A DNA stretch of 64,000 nt from JAGNZR01 sp051659505 (GTDB taxonomy: Bacteria > Fusobacteriota > Fusobacteriia > Fusobacteriales > Fusobacteriaceae): positions 1-64,000 of the forward strand of contig JBOFOQ010000020.1 of the NCBI GenBank assembly GCA_051659505.1. The letters are read 5' to 3'. The notes below the pieces were generated by a model that saw nothing but the letters and a program-made list of their open reading frames with translations, had not been told where the DNA came from and ran no database searches. The position numbers and the translations under genes were made by a program. Below, piece after piece: positions 7,883 through 16,365 of the stretch. The first letter of the stretch is position 1; each line of letters begins with the position of its first letter.

Positions 7883-9190
7883 ATGAATATAAAAGAAATT
7901 ATTGACATCTTAGGGAGGAATGGAGTTTGGAGTTCTGAATTTGAATTTTTGGAGAAAGAAAATATAAGTGAAATTGTACTTAATATAACTAATTCTAACC
8001 CTCTTTCCAGTGTAAATGAACTTATTTTTTCTAAGTATGCTTATGAAATTTTAAAAACTTTTTCTTTTATATTAAACAGTTTAAATATTAAGGGTGGAAA
8101 AGTATTAATTAATGAAGATAATGAAAAAGGAATTAGACTATTAAATGAATATAAAGAATTTTTTAAAAATATAATAATAAAAGAAATAAAAGAAGAGTAT
8201 CCTATGTTTGATAGAGATATTTTATTAAAAAGAGAATTTGAAAATAATTCACAGAAAATATCAATACTGAGTAGTGAACTTCTATTTTATTCATATGAGG
8301 CACTATTTAAAGAGAATCCATTCACTAAAAAATTTATAGTTATTTCAGGAGAAAAAAAAAGAAGTTTTTTTACTAGAGTTCCTTTAGGAATAAAAATAAA
8401 GGATGTATTAAAAAATTTACAAATAAATATTGGTGTGAATGAAAAAATTTTAATAAACGGAATAATGACTGGATATATTGGAGATAAAGATTTATGTATA
8501 GGAAAAAAAATAAATTCTATTTCATTAATAGAAAGCGACAAAAAAATTATAACTTCAAGAATTTCAAATACATATAAAGAATTAAAAAGACAGTGTTCTT
8601 CAGTGTGTAATTCATGCAATCTATGTAGTGAATTTTGTCCTAAAAATAGAAGTGGTGCTAATGTTAATCCTAAAAAAATAATCGAGTCTATAGTATCAGG
8701 AGAAAATTTAATTAATTTGATAAATGTTTTTTTTTGTAATGAATGTAATCTTTGTTCTCTTTACATTTGTCCTCAAAACCTAAATCCAATGGGGCTAATT
8801 AAAATTTTGAAAAATGAATTTAAAGAACAAAAAATAGAAAAAAATTTATGTAAAAGCATAAATGTTGAAAAAGAAAAAATAAGTGAAATTCCCAAATTTA
8901 AAATTACAAATAAGCATCTACAAATAAAATTAGGAATGAATAATTTTATTTGTAGTGAAGATAAAGAATTTGTAGACAATACTAAAGTATTTTTAATAAA
9001 AATAGAAGAAGAAATTAAAACCAAGTATTTAAAAAAATTAAGTTTTATAAAAAAAGAAGGGGATAATATAAGAAAAAATGAAGTGATTTTTAAAATCCCT
9101 ATAAATAAAAGAGATATAAACTATCATTCTCCAATAGATGGAAAAGTTTTAGAAGTATCAAATAAATTTATTTTAATTATAAAGGAGTAG
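7883..9190 (+). CDS. PduS-like (RnfC-type) corrinoid reductase / electron-transfer protein
   Basis: This 435-residue protein has an SLBB-like segment around residues 165-225 and two ferredoxin-type Cys clusters, C242-C245-C248-C252-P and C285-C288-C291-C296-P. A C-terminal barrel-sandwich segment reads KKEGDNIRKNEVIFKIP and HSPIDGKVLEV. This is the PduS/RnfC order. PduS reduces cobalamin for adenosylation in propanediol compartments, and a homologue here could recycle the B12 of EutBC with EutT. The N-terminus (GRNGVWSSEFEFLEK ... NITNSNPL) aligns with the flavin/NADH segment GxGGxGFPTHxK ... AECEP but lacks its Gly-rich and Glu residues. Flavin or NADH binding may therefore be lost. It is 2 bp upstream of the pduT-like gene. 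Confidence 0.75.
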   Translation: MNIKEIIDILGRNGVWSSEFEFLEKENISEIVLNITNSNPLSSVNELIFSKYAYEILKTFSFILNSLNIKGGKVLINEDNEKGIRLLNEYKEFFKNIIIKEIKEEYPMFDRDILLKREFENNSQKISILSSELLFYSYEALFKENPFTKKFIVISGEKKRSFFTRVPLGIKIKDVLKNLQINIGVNEKILINGIMTGYIGDKDLCIGKKINSISLIESDKKIITSRISNTYKELKRQCSSVCNSCNLCSEFCPKNRSGANVNPKKIIESIVSGENLINLINVFFCNECNLCSLYICPQNLNPMGLIKILKNEFKEQKIEKNLCKSINVEKEKISEIPKFKITNKHLQIKLGMNNFICSEDKEFVDNTKVFLIKIEEEIKTKYLKKLSFIKKEGDNIRKNEVIFKIPINKRDINYHSPIDGKVLEVSNKFILIIKE

Positions 9191-9192
9191 GT

Positions 9193-9765
9193 ATGGGAAA
9201 AGCATTAGGACTTATTGAATTTTCAAAAATTCCAACGGGGATTTATTATTTAGATTTTATTAATAAAAGTAATTTTATTAATACTCTTACAGCATATTCT
9301 GTTTGTCCTGGAAAATTTATTGCGTTAATTGAAGGAGATATTTCAGCAGTTAGAGGAGCCATAGAAAGTGTAGAGGCAAATGCTGATTGCTTAGTTGATA
9401 CGTTTATGCTAGGGAATCCTAGTGATTTTTTACTAGAAGGTATATTGGGGAAAAAAAATATAGTTGAAAATGAAGACTCTTTTGGAATTATAGAAGGTTT
9501 TACAGTTGCTTCAACTGTAGAAGCGGCAGATATAGGACTTAAAGCAAGTGGAGTTAAATTATTTGACTTAAGATTAGCTAGAGGTCTTTGCGGAAAAAGT
9601 TATTTTATATTAGGAGGAACACTCTCTGAAGTAACCCATTCAACAGAGGTTGCTAAAAATTTTTTAATAAATAAAGGCACTCATATAGATTCTAAAATAA
9701 TTTCTAATCCAAGTGCAGATACGATAGATAAAATTTTAAAAAAAAGTAGTGTTTCTAATTGCTAA
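9193..9765 (+). CDS. PduT-like tandem-BMC trimeric shell protein with Fe-S pore cysteine
   Basis: This 190-residue protein has two BMC domains, the first starting GKALGLIEFSKIPTGIYYLD and the second SFGIIEGFTVASTVEAADIG. The size matches PduT (about 184). Cys38 in YSVCPGK falls exactly where PduT places the cysteine that holds a [4Fe-4S] cluster in the trimer pore. It directly follows the PduS-like gene (2-bp gap), and PduS and PduT are known partners passing electrons across the shell. It is not EutL, which is encoded separately at 16366. Confidence 0.82.
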   Translation: MGKALGLIEFSKIPTGIYYLDFINKSNFINTLTAYSVCPGKFIALIEGDISAVRGAIESVEANADCLVDTFMLGNPSDFLLEGILGKKNIVENEDSFGIIEGFTVASTVEAADIGLKASGVKLFDLRLARGLCGKSYFILGGTLSEVTHSTEVAKNFLINKGTHIDSKIISNPSADTIDKILKKSSVSNC

Positions 9766-9788
9766 TAATTTAAAAAGGAAGGATAACA

Positions 9789-10142
9789 ATGAGAACAGGT
9801 GATGAAATTCAAAGAGTAATACAAGAGTACGTTCCAGGAAAACAAATGACACTTGCTCATTTGATAGCTCATCCAGGAAAAGAAATATATAAAAAATTAG
9901 GAATTAGTGAAACTCAAAATGGAGCAATAGGTATAATGACCATAACTCCAGGAGAAGCATCAATTATAGCTGCAGATGTAGCACTGAAATCTGGAGATGT
10001 AAATATCGGCTTTTTGGATAGATTTAGTGGAACTGTTGTAATTTCTGGAGATGTATCTAGTGTTGAAAGTTCTTTAGAAAATGTGTGTAAATTGTTAAAA
10101 GAAACACTAAAATTTACTGTGACAGAAATAACAAGGTCTTAG
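9789..10142 (+). CDS. eutS: EutS, ethanolamine microcompartment hexameric shell protein
   Basis: This 117-residue circularly permuted BMC-H protein forms hexamers in the shell facets. The N-terminal RTGDEIQRVIQEYVPGKQ and LAHLIAHPG are characteristic of EutS, followed by NGAIGIMTITPGEASIIAAD and FLDRFSGTVVISGDVSSVE. The length is close to enteric EutS (111). An AAGGAAGG ribosome site precedes the start. It lies between the PduT-like shell protein and eutP. Confidence 0.93.
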   Translation: MRTGDEIQRVIQEYVPGKQMTLAHLIAHPGKEIYKKLGISETQNGAIGIMTITPGEASIIAADVALKSGDVNIGFLDRFSGTVVISGDVSSVESSLENVCKLLKETLKFTVTEITRS

Positions 10143-10145
10143 CTA

Positions 10146-10571
10146 ATGAAAAAAATAATGTTGATAGGAAGAACTGGAAGCGGAAAAACTACATTAACTC
10201 AAATTTTAAAAAAAGAGATTATAGAATACAAAAAAACTCAAAGTATAAATTATTATGAAAATATTATAGATACTCCAGGAGAATATATAGAGAATAAAGC
10301 TTATTATAGAGCTCTTATTGTCAGTGCTGCAGAGTGTGATATAGTGGCTTTTGTGCATAATGCTCTAGATAATGAGATTGTATTTCCACCAAATTTTTCA
10401 GAAATATTTAACAAACCCACTATTGGAATAATTACAAAAATTGATTTAGTTGAAAATTTTGAAAAAGCCAGAAATCTATTAGAAGAAATTGGTATAAAAA
10501 AAATAATAGGTGTTTCAGCGAAAACTTTAAAAGGAATTGAGGACATAAAACATATAATAAAGGAGTGGTAA
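10146..10571 (+). CDS. eutP: EutP, P-loop GTPase-like / acetate kinase-associated protein
   Basis: This 141-residue Ras-like NTPase has the P-loop GRTGSGKTTL at residues 8-17, a DTPGEYIEN G3-like motif, ITKIDLV as the base-recognition motif and ISA-like VSAKTLKG. The EutP/PduV family is small and compartment-linked. Acetate kinase activity has been reported for EutP and EutQ in Salmonella, as I recall. It begins 4 bp after eutS and ends 1 bp before eutV, so translation is probably coupled. Confidence 0.9.
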   Translation: MKKIMLIGRTGSGKTTLTQILKKEIIEYKKTQSINYYENIIDTPGEYIENKAYYRALIVSAAECDIVAFVHNALDNEIVFPPNFSEIFNKPTIGIITKIDLVENFEKARNLLEEIGIKKIIGVSAKTLKGIEDIKHIIKEW

Positions 10572-10572
10572 A

Positions 10573-11154
10573 ATGGGTGTAAAAGTTTTTATTGCTGATG
10601 ATGAACCCTTGATTAGAATGGATTTAGAAGAAATATTGAAAGAAGCTGGGTATGATGTTGTAGGTCATGCTTCTGATGGTTTTGAAACAATCGAAGGAGT
10701 AAAAAAAAATCAACCCAATATAGTATTTCTAGATATTAAAATGCCTATTCTAAATGGACTAAAAACTGCTGAATTATTAAAAAAAGATGGATATACTGGT
10801 TGCATCATTATGCTAACTGCTTATAGTTCGGATGAATTTATTGAACAAGCGAATAAAGTTGGAGCAATGGGATATTTTATAAAACCAATAGATGAAAGGA
10901 ATTTCATTCCAAATTTAAAAATTATGTATTCGAGAAGTAAAGATATAGATAGTTTTAAAAATGAAGTTATTGATATAAAATTAAAATTAGAAGAAAGAAA
11001 AAAAATTGAAAAGGCAAAAGGAATAATAATGAAATCTAAAAAGCTTTCAGAAGAAGAAGCATATAATTATATAAGAAAACTTAGTATGAGTAAAAGAGTT
11101 AGTTTGATAAAAATTTCAGAAATTATAATAATATCAGAAGGAATTCTATGCTAG
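10573..11154 (+). CDS. eutV: EutV, ANTAR-domain response regulator (RNA antiterminator)
   Basis: This 193-residue protein has a receiver domain with acidic pocket D9/D10, phosphoacceptor D54 in VFLDIKMP, T82 and K104. A C-terminal ANTAR RNA-binding domain spans about 130-188 (ERKKIEKAKGIIMKSKKLSE then EEAYNYIRKLSMSKRVSL). Phosphorylation by EutW promotes binding to paired hexaloop hairpins and blocks terminators. Two matching leaders are present at 7750 and 12560. It overlaps eutW by 7 bp. Confidence 0.95.
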   Translation: MGVKVFIADDEPLIRMDLEEILKEAGYDVVGHASDGFETIEGVKKNQPNIVFLDIKMPILNGLKTAELLKKDGYTGCIIMLTAYSSDEFIEQANKVGAMGYFIKPIDERNFIPNLKIMYSRSKDIDSFKNEVIDIKLKLEERKKIEKAKGIIMKSKKLSEEEAYNYIRKLSMSKRVSLIKISEIIIISEGILC

Positions 11155-12551
11155 AAGGTGTTTGTAAATTATATACAGTTCTTCTAAAAGAAGAGATAGA
11201 AGTAATAAAAAAAACAAGTAATTTATTGCCTACACTATCTGAACTATTAGGTGCAGATATGTTTATCGATTGTTTAACAAGAGATAAAAATGTTGCAATT
11301 GTACTGGCTCAATCAAGACCTACAAAAAAAACACTATATAAAAGAGATATAATTGGAGAGTTTGCACTTAGAGAAAATGAACCTGCAGTTTTACGAACAT
11401 TGGAAACAGGTCTTCCTACAAGAAAATCTAAAGCAATTACTCAAGAAGATATGAATGTGATTCAAGATGTGATTCCTATTAAAAATTCTAATAATGAAAC
11501 TATTGCAGTTTTGATCGCGGAAATGGCGGAAGGAGATTCTGAACATGATAATAGTAAAATTTTTGATAAGAAAACATTAAAAATAATAAAAGATTTTCGG
11601 TCTTTTGAAAGCAAAGTAACTGATTTTATAAAAGAAGGGGTAGTTGTTTTTGATCATAAAGGAAAAGTAACATATTTCAATCCAGTAGCAAAAGAATTAT
11701 ATAGTAAAGTAGGTTATAAAGGAGATCTTCTAGATGAACATTTTGATAATATTGTTTTAACGAGCTTCTCTTTTAAAAATATTCTAGAAAAAATAAATGA
11801 AAAAATAGAGATTACACATGAAATTAATACATCAAATTACTATTTAAATATAGATTATTTTATAAATTCAAAAGTAGAAGAAAATTTTAATGTTTACATG
11901 ATATTAAGAGATATTACTGAGGAGAAGAAAAAATCAAAAGAATTAATACTTAAATCAGTTGCAATAAAAGAAATTCATCATAGAGTAAAAAATAGTTTAC
12001 AGACAACTGCTAGTTTGTTGAGAATTCAAAAAAGAAGAGTAAAAGATAGTGAGACTAAAAAAATATTAGAGGATAGCATAAATAGAATTCTTAGTATTGC
12101 AATTACTCATGAATTATTATGTGAAAACGGCTTTGATAATACAAACATTAAGAAGATAATTCAGACGTTAAGTTCTAATTTTTTACGAAATTATCTTGAC
12201 ATTTCTCAAAAAGTTGATATAACTATAGATGGAGATGATTTTTTAGTAAATTCTAATAATGCAACTTCTATCGCTTTAGTAATTAATGAAATTTTTCAAA
12301 ATATTTATGATCATGCATTTAAATCAAGAGAAAGTGGAGAGATAAAAATAGGTTTAAAAGAAGGTCCATTTTTTTCTAAAATAATAATTTCTGACAATGG
12401 AGTTGGAATTTCAGAAGTAAATACCCTGAAAGAAGGACTAGGATTAACAATTATAAAAATTATAGTAAAAGAAAAACTTAAGGGAAATTTAAAAATAAGC
12501 AAAAGAAAAAAAATGGGAACAAGTATTGAATTTGATTTTAAAAACAATTAA
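11148..12551 (+). CDS. eutW: EutW, ethanolamine-responsive sensor histidine kinase
   Basis: This 467-residue soluble HisKA_2-type kinase has no clear membrane helices. An N-terminal sensory region (1-150) is followed by a PAS domain (about 155-260, VVVFDHKGKVTYFNPVAKEL), then the phosphoacceptor box IKEIHHRVKNSLQTTASLL with H277/H278. The ATPase part has LVINEIFQNIYDHAF (N box), ISDNGVGI (G1) and GLGLTIIK (G2). In enterococci EutW senses ethanolamine and phosphorylates EutV. The start overlaps the end of eutV. The gene ends just before antitermination leader 2. Confidence 0.93.
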   Translation: MLEGVCKLYTVLLKEEIEVIKKTSNLLPTLSELLGADMFIDCLTRDKNVAIVLAQSRPTKKTLYKRDIIGEFALRENEPAVLRTLETGLPTRKSKAITQEDMNVIQDVIPIKNSNNETIAVLIAEMAEGDSEHDNSKIFDKKTLKIIKDFRSFESKVTDFIKEGVVVFDHKGKVTYFNPVAKELYSKVGYKGDLLDEHFDNIVLTSFSFKNILEKINEKIEITHEINTSNYYLNIDYFINSKVEENFNVYMILRDITEEKKKSKELILKSVAIKEIHHRVKNSLQTTASLLRIQKRRVKDSETKKILEDSINRILSIAITHELLCENGFDNTNIKKIIQTLSSNFLRNYLDISQKVDITIDGDDFLVNSNNATSIALVINEIFQNIYDHAFKSRESGEIKIGLKEGPFFSKIIISDNGVGISEVNTLKEGLGLTIIKIIVKEKLKGNLKISKRKKMGTSIEFDFKNN

Positions 12552-12559
12552 ATAAAAAC

Positions 12560-12637
12560 ACATATCAAAGCTGTATATGTATTCAGGCAAAGAAGCCAAA
12601 ATCGATAGTTTCCTATTGATTTTGGCTTCTTATTTTT
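12560..12637 (+). promoter_or_regulatory. EutV antitermination leader 2 upstream of eutA
   Basis: P1 pairs 12560-12566 with 12573-12580 (one bulged U at 12574) around loop AAAGCT. A 5-nt linker leads to P2, GGC/GCC (12586-12588, 12595-12597), around loop AAAGAA. Both loops have A1 and G4. A strong 15-bp terminator stem (12592-12606 with 12615-12629, one G-U) shares the 3' side of P2 and is followed by TTATTTTTT. The same linker length and layout as leader 1 strongly support a shared EutV mechanism controlling read-through from eutW into eutABC. Confidence 0.87.
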
Positions 12638-12657
12638 TAGGAGGTGATAAATAGAAA

Positions 12658-14085
12658 ATGAAAGAAGAAATTATAAGTGTAGGAATTGACATAGGAACTT
12701 CTACTACTCAACTAGTATTTACAAAAATTACTTTAGAGAATTTATCATCAGGAGCTCAAGTTCCAAAAATAGAAATAGTGAATAAAGAAATTATTTATAG
12801 AAGTTCCATATATTTCACACCTTTAATATCTGCAACAGAAATAGATGCAGAGAAAATAAAAAATATTATAAAAAAGGAATATGAAATTGCTAATTTAAAA
12901 GAAAAAGATATTTCAACAGGAGCTGTAATTATAACCGGTGAAACAGCTAGAAAAAAAAATGCCAAAGAAGTTTTAAATGCGCTTAGCACAATGGCAGGAG
13001 ATTTTGTAGTAGCTACAGCAGGTCCAGACTTAGAGAGTATAATTGCTGGAAAAGGCTCTGGTGCTATGAAAATATCTGAAAAAAAAAATATAGACATATA
13101 CAATTTTGATATAGGAGGTGGAACTACTAATATATCGTTATTTCGCTCAGGAAATATATATGATACTACTTGTTTTGATATAGGTGGAAGGCTTATAAAA
13201 TTTAAAGAAAATACTTTAGAAATAGAATATATTTATGAAAAATATAAAAAAATAATAGAGGATTTAGGACTTATAAGTTTAGAAGTTGGAAAAATAGCAA
13301 AGGTTTCAGAACTCAAATATTTCTGTAATAAACTAGCTCATATTCTTTTAGAAAGTATAGGAATAGAAAAAAAATCAGAAATATATTTTGAGTTAGTGAC
13401 AGCAAAAGATTTTAGAGAAAGAAATTTTCCAGAGGCGTATGTAACTGTCTCAGGTGGAGTTGCTGAGGCTATCTATGGAATGGGAAATGAAAAGGAATTT
13501 AAGTACAATGATTTAGGAATTATACTAGGACGAGAAATAAAGGATGTATTTGAAGAATATTCAATAAAATTAGAAAGACCTATAGAAATAATAGGAGCAA
13601 CAGTTGTTGGAGCTGGAAACCATACAACAGAGGTTTCAGGAAGCACAATAACTTATACATTAAATAATTTTCCTTTAAAAAATATACCTGTTTTAAAACT
13701 TAGCGAAAATGAAGAAAATTTTGAATTAAAAGAATTTTTAGAAGTGATATCCAAAAAGAAAAAATGGTTTGAAGGACATGAGAAAGATACAGATTTAGCA
13801 TTAGCATTTAAAGGAAAAGAAAATATGAAGTATTCAGATATACTAGAGTTAGGAGAAAAAATACATCTTGCACTTAAAGAGTCTAAAAAATTAATTATAA
13901 TAGTTGAAAATGATTTAGGAAAAGTACTGGGACAAATTTTACAACAAAAATTTCCTAAGGGATATCCTATTATTTGTATAGATAAAATTAAGGTTATGGA
14001 TGGCGACTACATAGATGTGGGTAAACCTTTAGGAAATGGTGCTATTCTTCCTGTTATAGTAAAAACATTGATATTTAGCTATTAA
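12658..14085 (+). CDS. eutA: EutA, ethanolamine ammonia-lyase reactivating factor
   Basis: This 475-residue actin/Hsp70-fold ATPase exchanges damaged cobalamin out of EutBC. Nucleotide-binding motifs are GIDIGTSTTQLVF near the N-terminus, FDIGGGTTNISLF around 150, TVSGGVAEAIYG and ATVVGAGNHTTEVSGSTI around 315-330. The length matches enteric EutA (467). An AGGAGGTGA ribosome site lies about 11 nt upstream. It is the first gene after the second terminator/antiterminator and is followed by eutB 47 bp later. Confidence 0.95.
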   Translation: MKEEIISVGIDIGTSTTQLVFTKITLENLSSGAQVPKIEIVNKEIIYRSSIYFTPLISATEIDAEKIKNIIKKEYEIANLKEKDISTGAVIITGETARKKNAKEVLNALSTMAGDFVVATAGPDLESIIAGKGSGAMKISEKKNIDIYNFDIGGGTTNISLFRSGNIYDTTCFDIGGRLIKFKENTLEIEYIYEKYKKIIEDLGLISLEVGKIAKVSELKYFCNKLAHILLESIGIEKKSEIYFELVTAKDFRERNFPEAYVTVSGGVAEAIYGMGNEKEFKYNDLGIILGREIKDVFEEYSIKLERPIEIIGATVVGAGNHTTEVSGSTITYTLNNFPLKNIPVLKLSENEENFELKEFLEVISKKKKWFEGHEKDTDLALAFKGKENMKYSDILELGEKIHLALKESKKLIIIVENDLGKVLGQILQQKFPKGYPIICIDKIKVMDGDYIDVGKPLGNGAILPVIVKTLIFSY

Positions 14086-14132
14086 ATGTTTAGATAGATA
14101 TATAAATAAAAAATTAGTAGGGAAGGTGAAAA

Positions 14133-15497
14133 ATGAGGTTAAAAACAAAACTCTTTGGACAGATTTATGAATTTTCTTCTGTAAAAGAAGTGTTAGCTAA
14201 AGCTAATGAAGAAAAATCTGGAGACAAGTTAGCAGGAGTAGCAGCTAAAACAACCAAAGAAAGAGTAGCAGCGAAAGAAGTACTAGCTAATTTAACTCTT
14301 GAAGATTTAAGAAAAAATCCAGTTGTTCCTTATGAAGAAGATGAGGTTACAAGAATCATTCAAGATGATGTAAATGAAAAAATTTATGAAGAGATTAAAA
14401 ATTGGACAGTTTCTGATTTAAGAGAATGGGTGTTAGATACAAATGTTGTAAGTGATGATATAAGAAGAATTAGCAGAGGTCTTACTAGTGAAATGGTAGC
14501 AGGTATCACTAAGCTAATGTCTAATTTAGATTTAATATGTGGAGCAAAGAAAATAAAAGTAACAGCACATTGTAACACAACAATAGGTGAAGAAGGAATA
14601 TTAGCAGCAAGACTACAGCCCAATCACACAACTGATGACCCTGATGGAATCATGATTTCTTTATTTGAAGGTTTAAGTTATGGAGTAGGAGATGCATTAA
14701 TAGGTCTTAACCCAGTTGATGATAGTGTGGACAGTGTTATTAGAGTTTTAGAAAGATTTGATGAAATAAAAAGAAAATGGGAAATACCGACACAAATATG
14801 TGTGCTAGCACATGTTACTACGCAAATGGAAGCGATAAAAAGAGGAGCTCCTGCTGATTTAATATTTCAAAGTATAGCAGGGTCACAAAAAGGAAACGAA
14901 GCTTTTGGAATAAATGCAGAAATGATAGAAGAAGCAAGACAATTAGCTCTAAAGCATGGAACAGCGGCAGGACCAAATGTTATGTACTTCGAAACTGGAC
15001 AAGGGTCAGAACTATCTTCAAATGCTCATAATGGTGCTGATCAATTGACAATGGAAGCAAGATGTTATGGTTTTGCTAAAAGATTTAATCCTTTTATAGT
15101 AAATACAGTTGTAGGTTTTATTGGACCAGAGTATCTATATGATAGTAAGGAAGTAATAAGAGCAGGATTAGAAGACCATTTTATGGGAAAACTTACTGGA
15201 ATATCTATGGGAGTAGATATTTGTTATACAAACCACATGAAAGCTGACCAAAATGACTTGGAAGCTTTAGGAGTTCTTCTTGCAGCTGCAGGTTGTAATT
15301 ATTTTATGGGAGTTCCAGCAGGGGACGATATTATGTTGAATTATCAATCTTCAGGATATCATGATATTCAAAGTTTAAGAGAAGTTTCAAACAAGCGTCC
15401 AATAAAAGAATTTGATGCTTGGCTTGAAAAAATGGAAATTACAAAGGATGGAAAACTTACTGAAAATGCAGGAGATCCATCAAGATTCTTTAAATAA
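14133..15497 (+). CDS. eutB: EutB, ethanolamine ammonia-lyase large subunit
   Basis: This 454-residue TIM-barrel subunit contains the ethanolamine and adenosylcobalamin-facing active site. With EutC it converts ethanolamine to acetaldehyde and ammonia in the compartment lumen. The sequence is highly conserved: KLFGQIYEFSSVKEVLAKAN, AGVAAKTTKERVAAKEVLAN, GLNPVDDSVDSV, FETGQGSELSSNAHNGADQ, EARCYGFAKRF and GVPAGDDIMLNYQ. The length is within one residue of the E. coli protein. The ribosome site is GGGAAGGTGA. Confidence 0.97.
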   Translation: MRLKTKLFGQIYEFSSVKEVLAKANEEKSGDKLAGVAAKTTKERVAAKEVLANLTLEDLRKNPVVPYEEDEVTRIIQDDVNEKIYEEIKNWTVSDLREWVLDTNVVSDDIRRISRGLTSEMVAGITKLMSNLDLICGAKKIKVTAHCNTTIGEEGILAARLQPNHTTDDPDGIMISLFEGLSYGVGDALIGLNPVDDSVDSVIRVLERFDEIKRKWEIPTQICVLAHVTTQMEAIKRGAPADLIFQSIAGSQKGNEAFGINAEMIEEARQLALKHGTAAGPNVMYFETGQGSELSSNAHNGADQLTMEARCYGFAKRFNPFIVNTVVGFIGPEYLYDSKEVIRAGLEDHFMGKLTGISMGVDICYTNHMKADQNDLEALGVLLAAAGCNYFMGVPAGDDIMLNYQSSGYHDIQSLREVSNKRPIKEFDAWLEKMEITKDGKLTENAGDPSRFFK

Positions 15498-15507
15498 GGA
15501 GGGAATA

Positions 15508-16356
15508 ATGTTAGAGGAAAAAGACTTGAAAGAGTTAATTGCAAAAATACTTAAAAATATAGATTCAGAATCTATAGTGGTACCAAAAAATGACGAAGAC
15601 TTAAAAGATATAACAACTATTGATCTTAGAGAAGTTATAGAATTAAAAAATCCTTACGATAGAGAAACATTTTTGAAGTATAAAAGAAAAACTCCAGCAA
15701 GACTAGGAATATCAAGGGCAGGAACTAGATATACAACAAATACTTATTTAAGACTTAGAGCAGATCATGCCTCAGCTATGGATGCAGTTTTCACAGATGT
15801 TTCAGAAGAGTTTTTAAAAAAAAATAATCTTTTTTCAATAAATACAAAATGTCTAACTAAAGATGAATATATAACAAGACCAGATTTAGGAAGAGAACTT
15901 TCAGATGAGGGAGTTAGTACGATAAAAGAAAGATGTAAAATAGGTCCTACTGTTCAAATTTATGTAAGTGATGGACTTAGTTCAACTGCAATAGAAGCAA
16001 ATATTGAAAACACACTTCCAGCTTTACTAAATGGACTAAAATCATTTGAAATTGAGGCTGGAACCCCATTTTTTGTAAAAAATGGAAGAGTTGGAGCTTC
16101 AGACCATGTTTCTGAAATTTTAAAAGCAGAAATAACTTGTGTTTTAATAGGAGAAAGACCAGGACTTGCCACTGCAGAAAGTATGAGTGCATACATAACA
16201 TATAAAGGATATAGAGGGATTTCAGAATCGAAAAGAACTGTAGTTTCTAATATCCACAAAAATGGTACTGCGTCTTCAGAAGCAGGAGCTCATATAGCCT
16301 CTATTATAAAAAAAATCTTAGATGCTAAAGCAAGTGGACAAGACCTAAAACTTTAA
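15508..16356 (+). CDS. eutC: EutC, ethanolamine ammonia-lyase small subunit
   Basis: This 282-residue subunit helps bind adenosylcobalamin. Motifs include PARLGISRAGTRYTTNTYLR, LRADHASAMDAVFTDVSEEF, VQIYVSDGLSSTAIEAN, VLIGERPGLATAESMSAYI and NIHKNGTASSEAGAHIA. I chose the Met at 15508, which follows AAGGAGGG 10 bp after eutB. A longer frame running back into eutB has no ribosome site. The N-terminal about 60 residues are less conserved, as in homologues that carry a compartment-targeting extension. Confidence 0.96.
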   Translation: MLEEKDLKELIAKILKNIDSESIVVPKNDEDLKDITTIDLREVIELKNPYDRETFLKYKRKTPARLGISRAGTRYTTNTYLRLRADHASAMDAVFTDVSEEFLKKNNLFSINTKCLTKDEYITRPDLGRELSDEGVSTIKERCKIGPTVQIYVSDGLSSTAIEANIENTLPALLNGLKSFEIEAGTPFFVKNGRVGASDHVSEILKAEITCVLIGERPGLATAESMSAYITYKGYRGISESKRTVVSNIHKNGTASSEAGAHIASIIKKILDAKASGQDLKL

Positions 16357-16365
16357 GGAGGAGAA

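Noticed and set aside
8287..8619. Antisense open frames over the eut, sbcC, addB and SIR2-like genes
   Set aside because: These follow from low GC and A-rich codons on the sense strand; none has family motifs or a ribosome site.
12551..12658. Possible cobalamin riboswitch in an eut leader
   Set aside because: No B12-box-like sequence or multi-stem layout is visible here or in other eut gaps; the structure is fully explained by the EutV hairpins and terminator.
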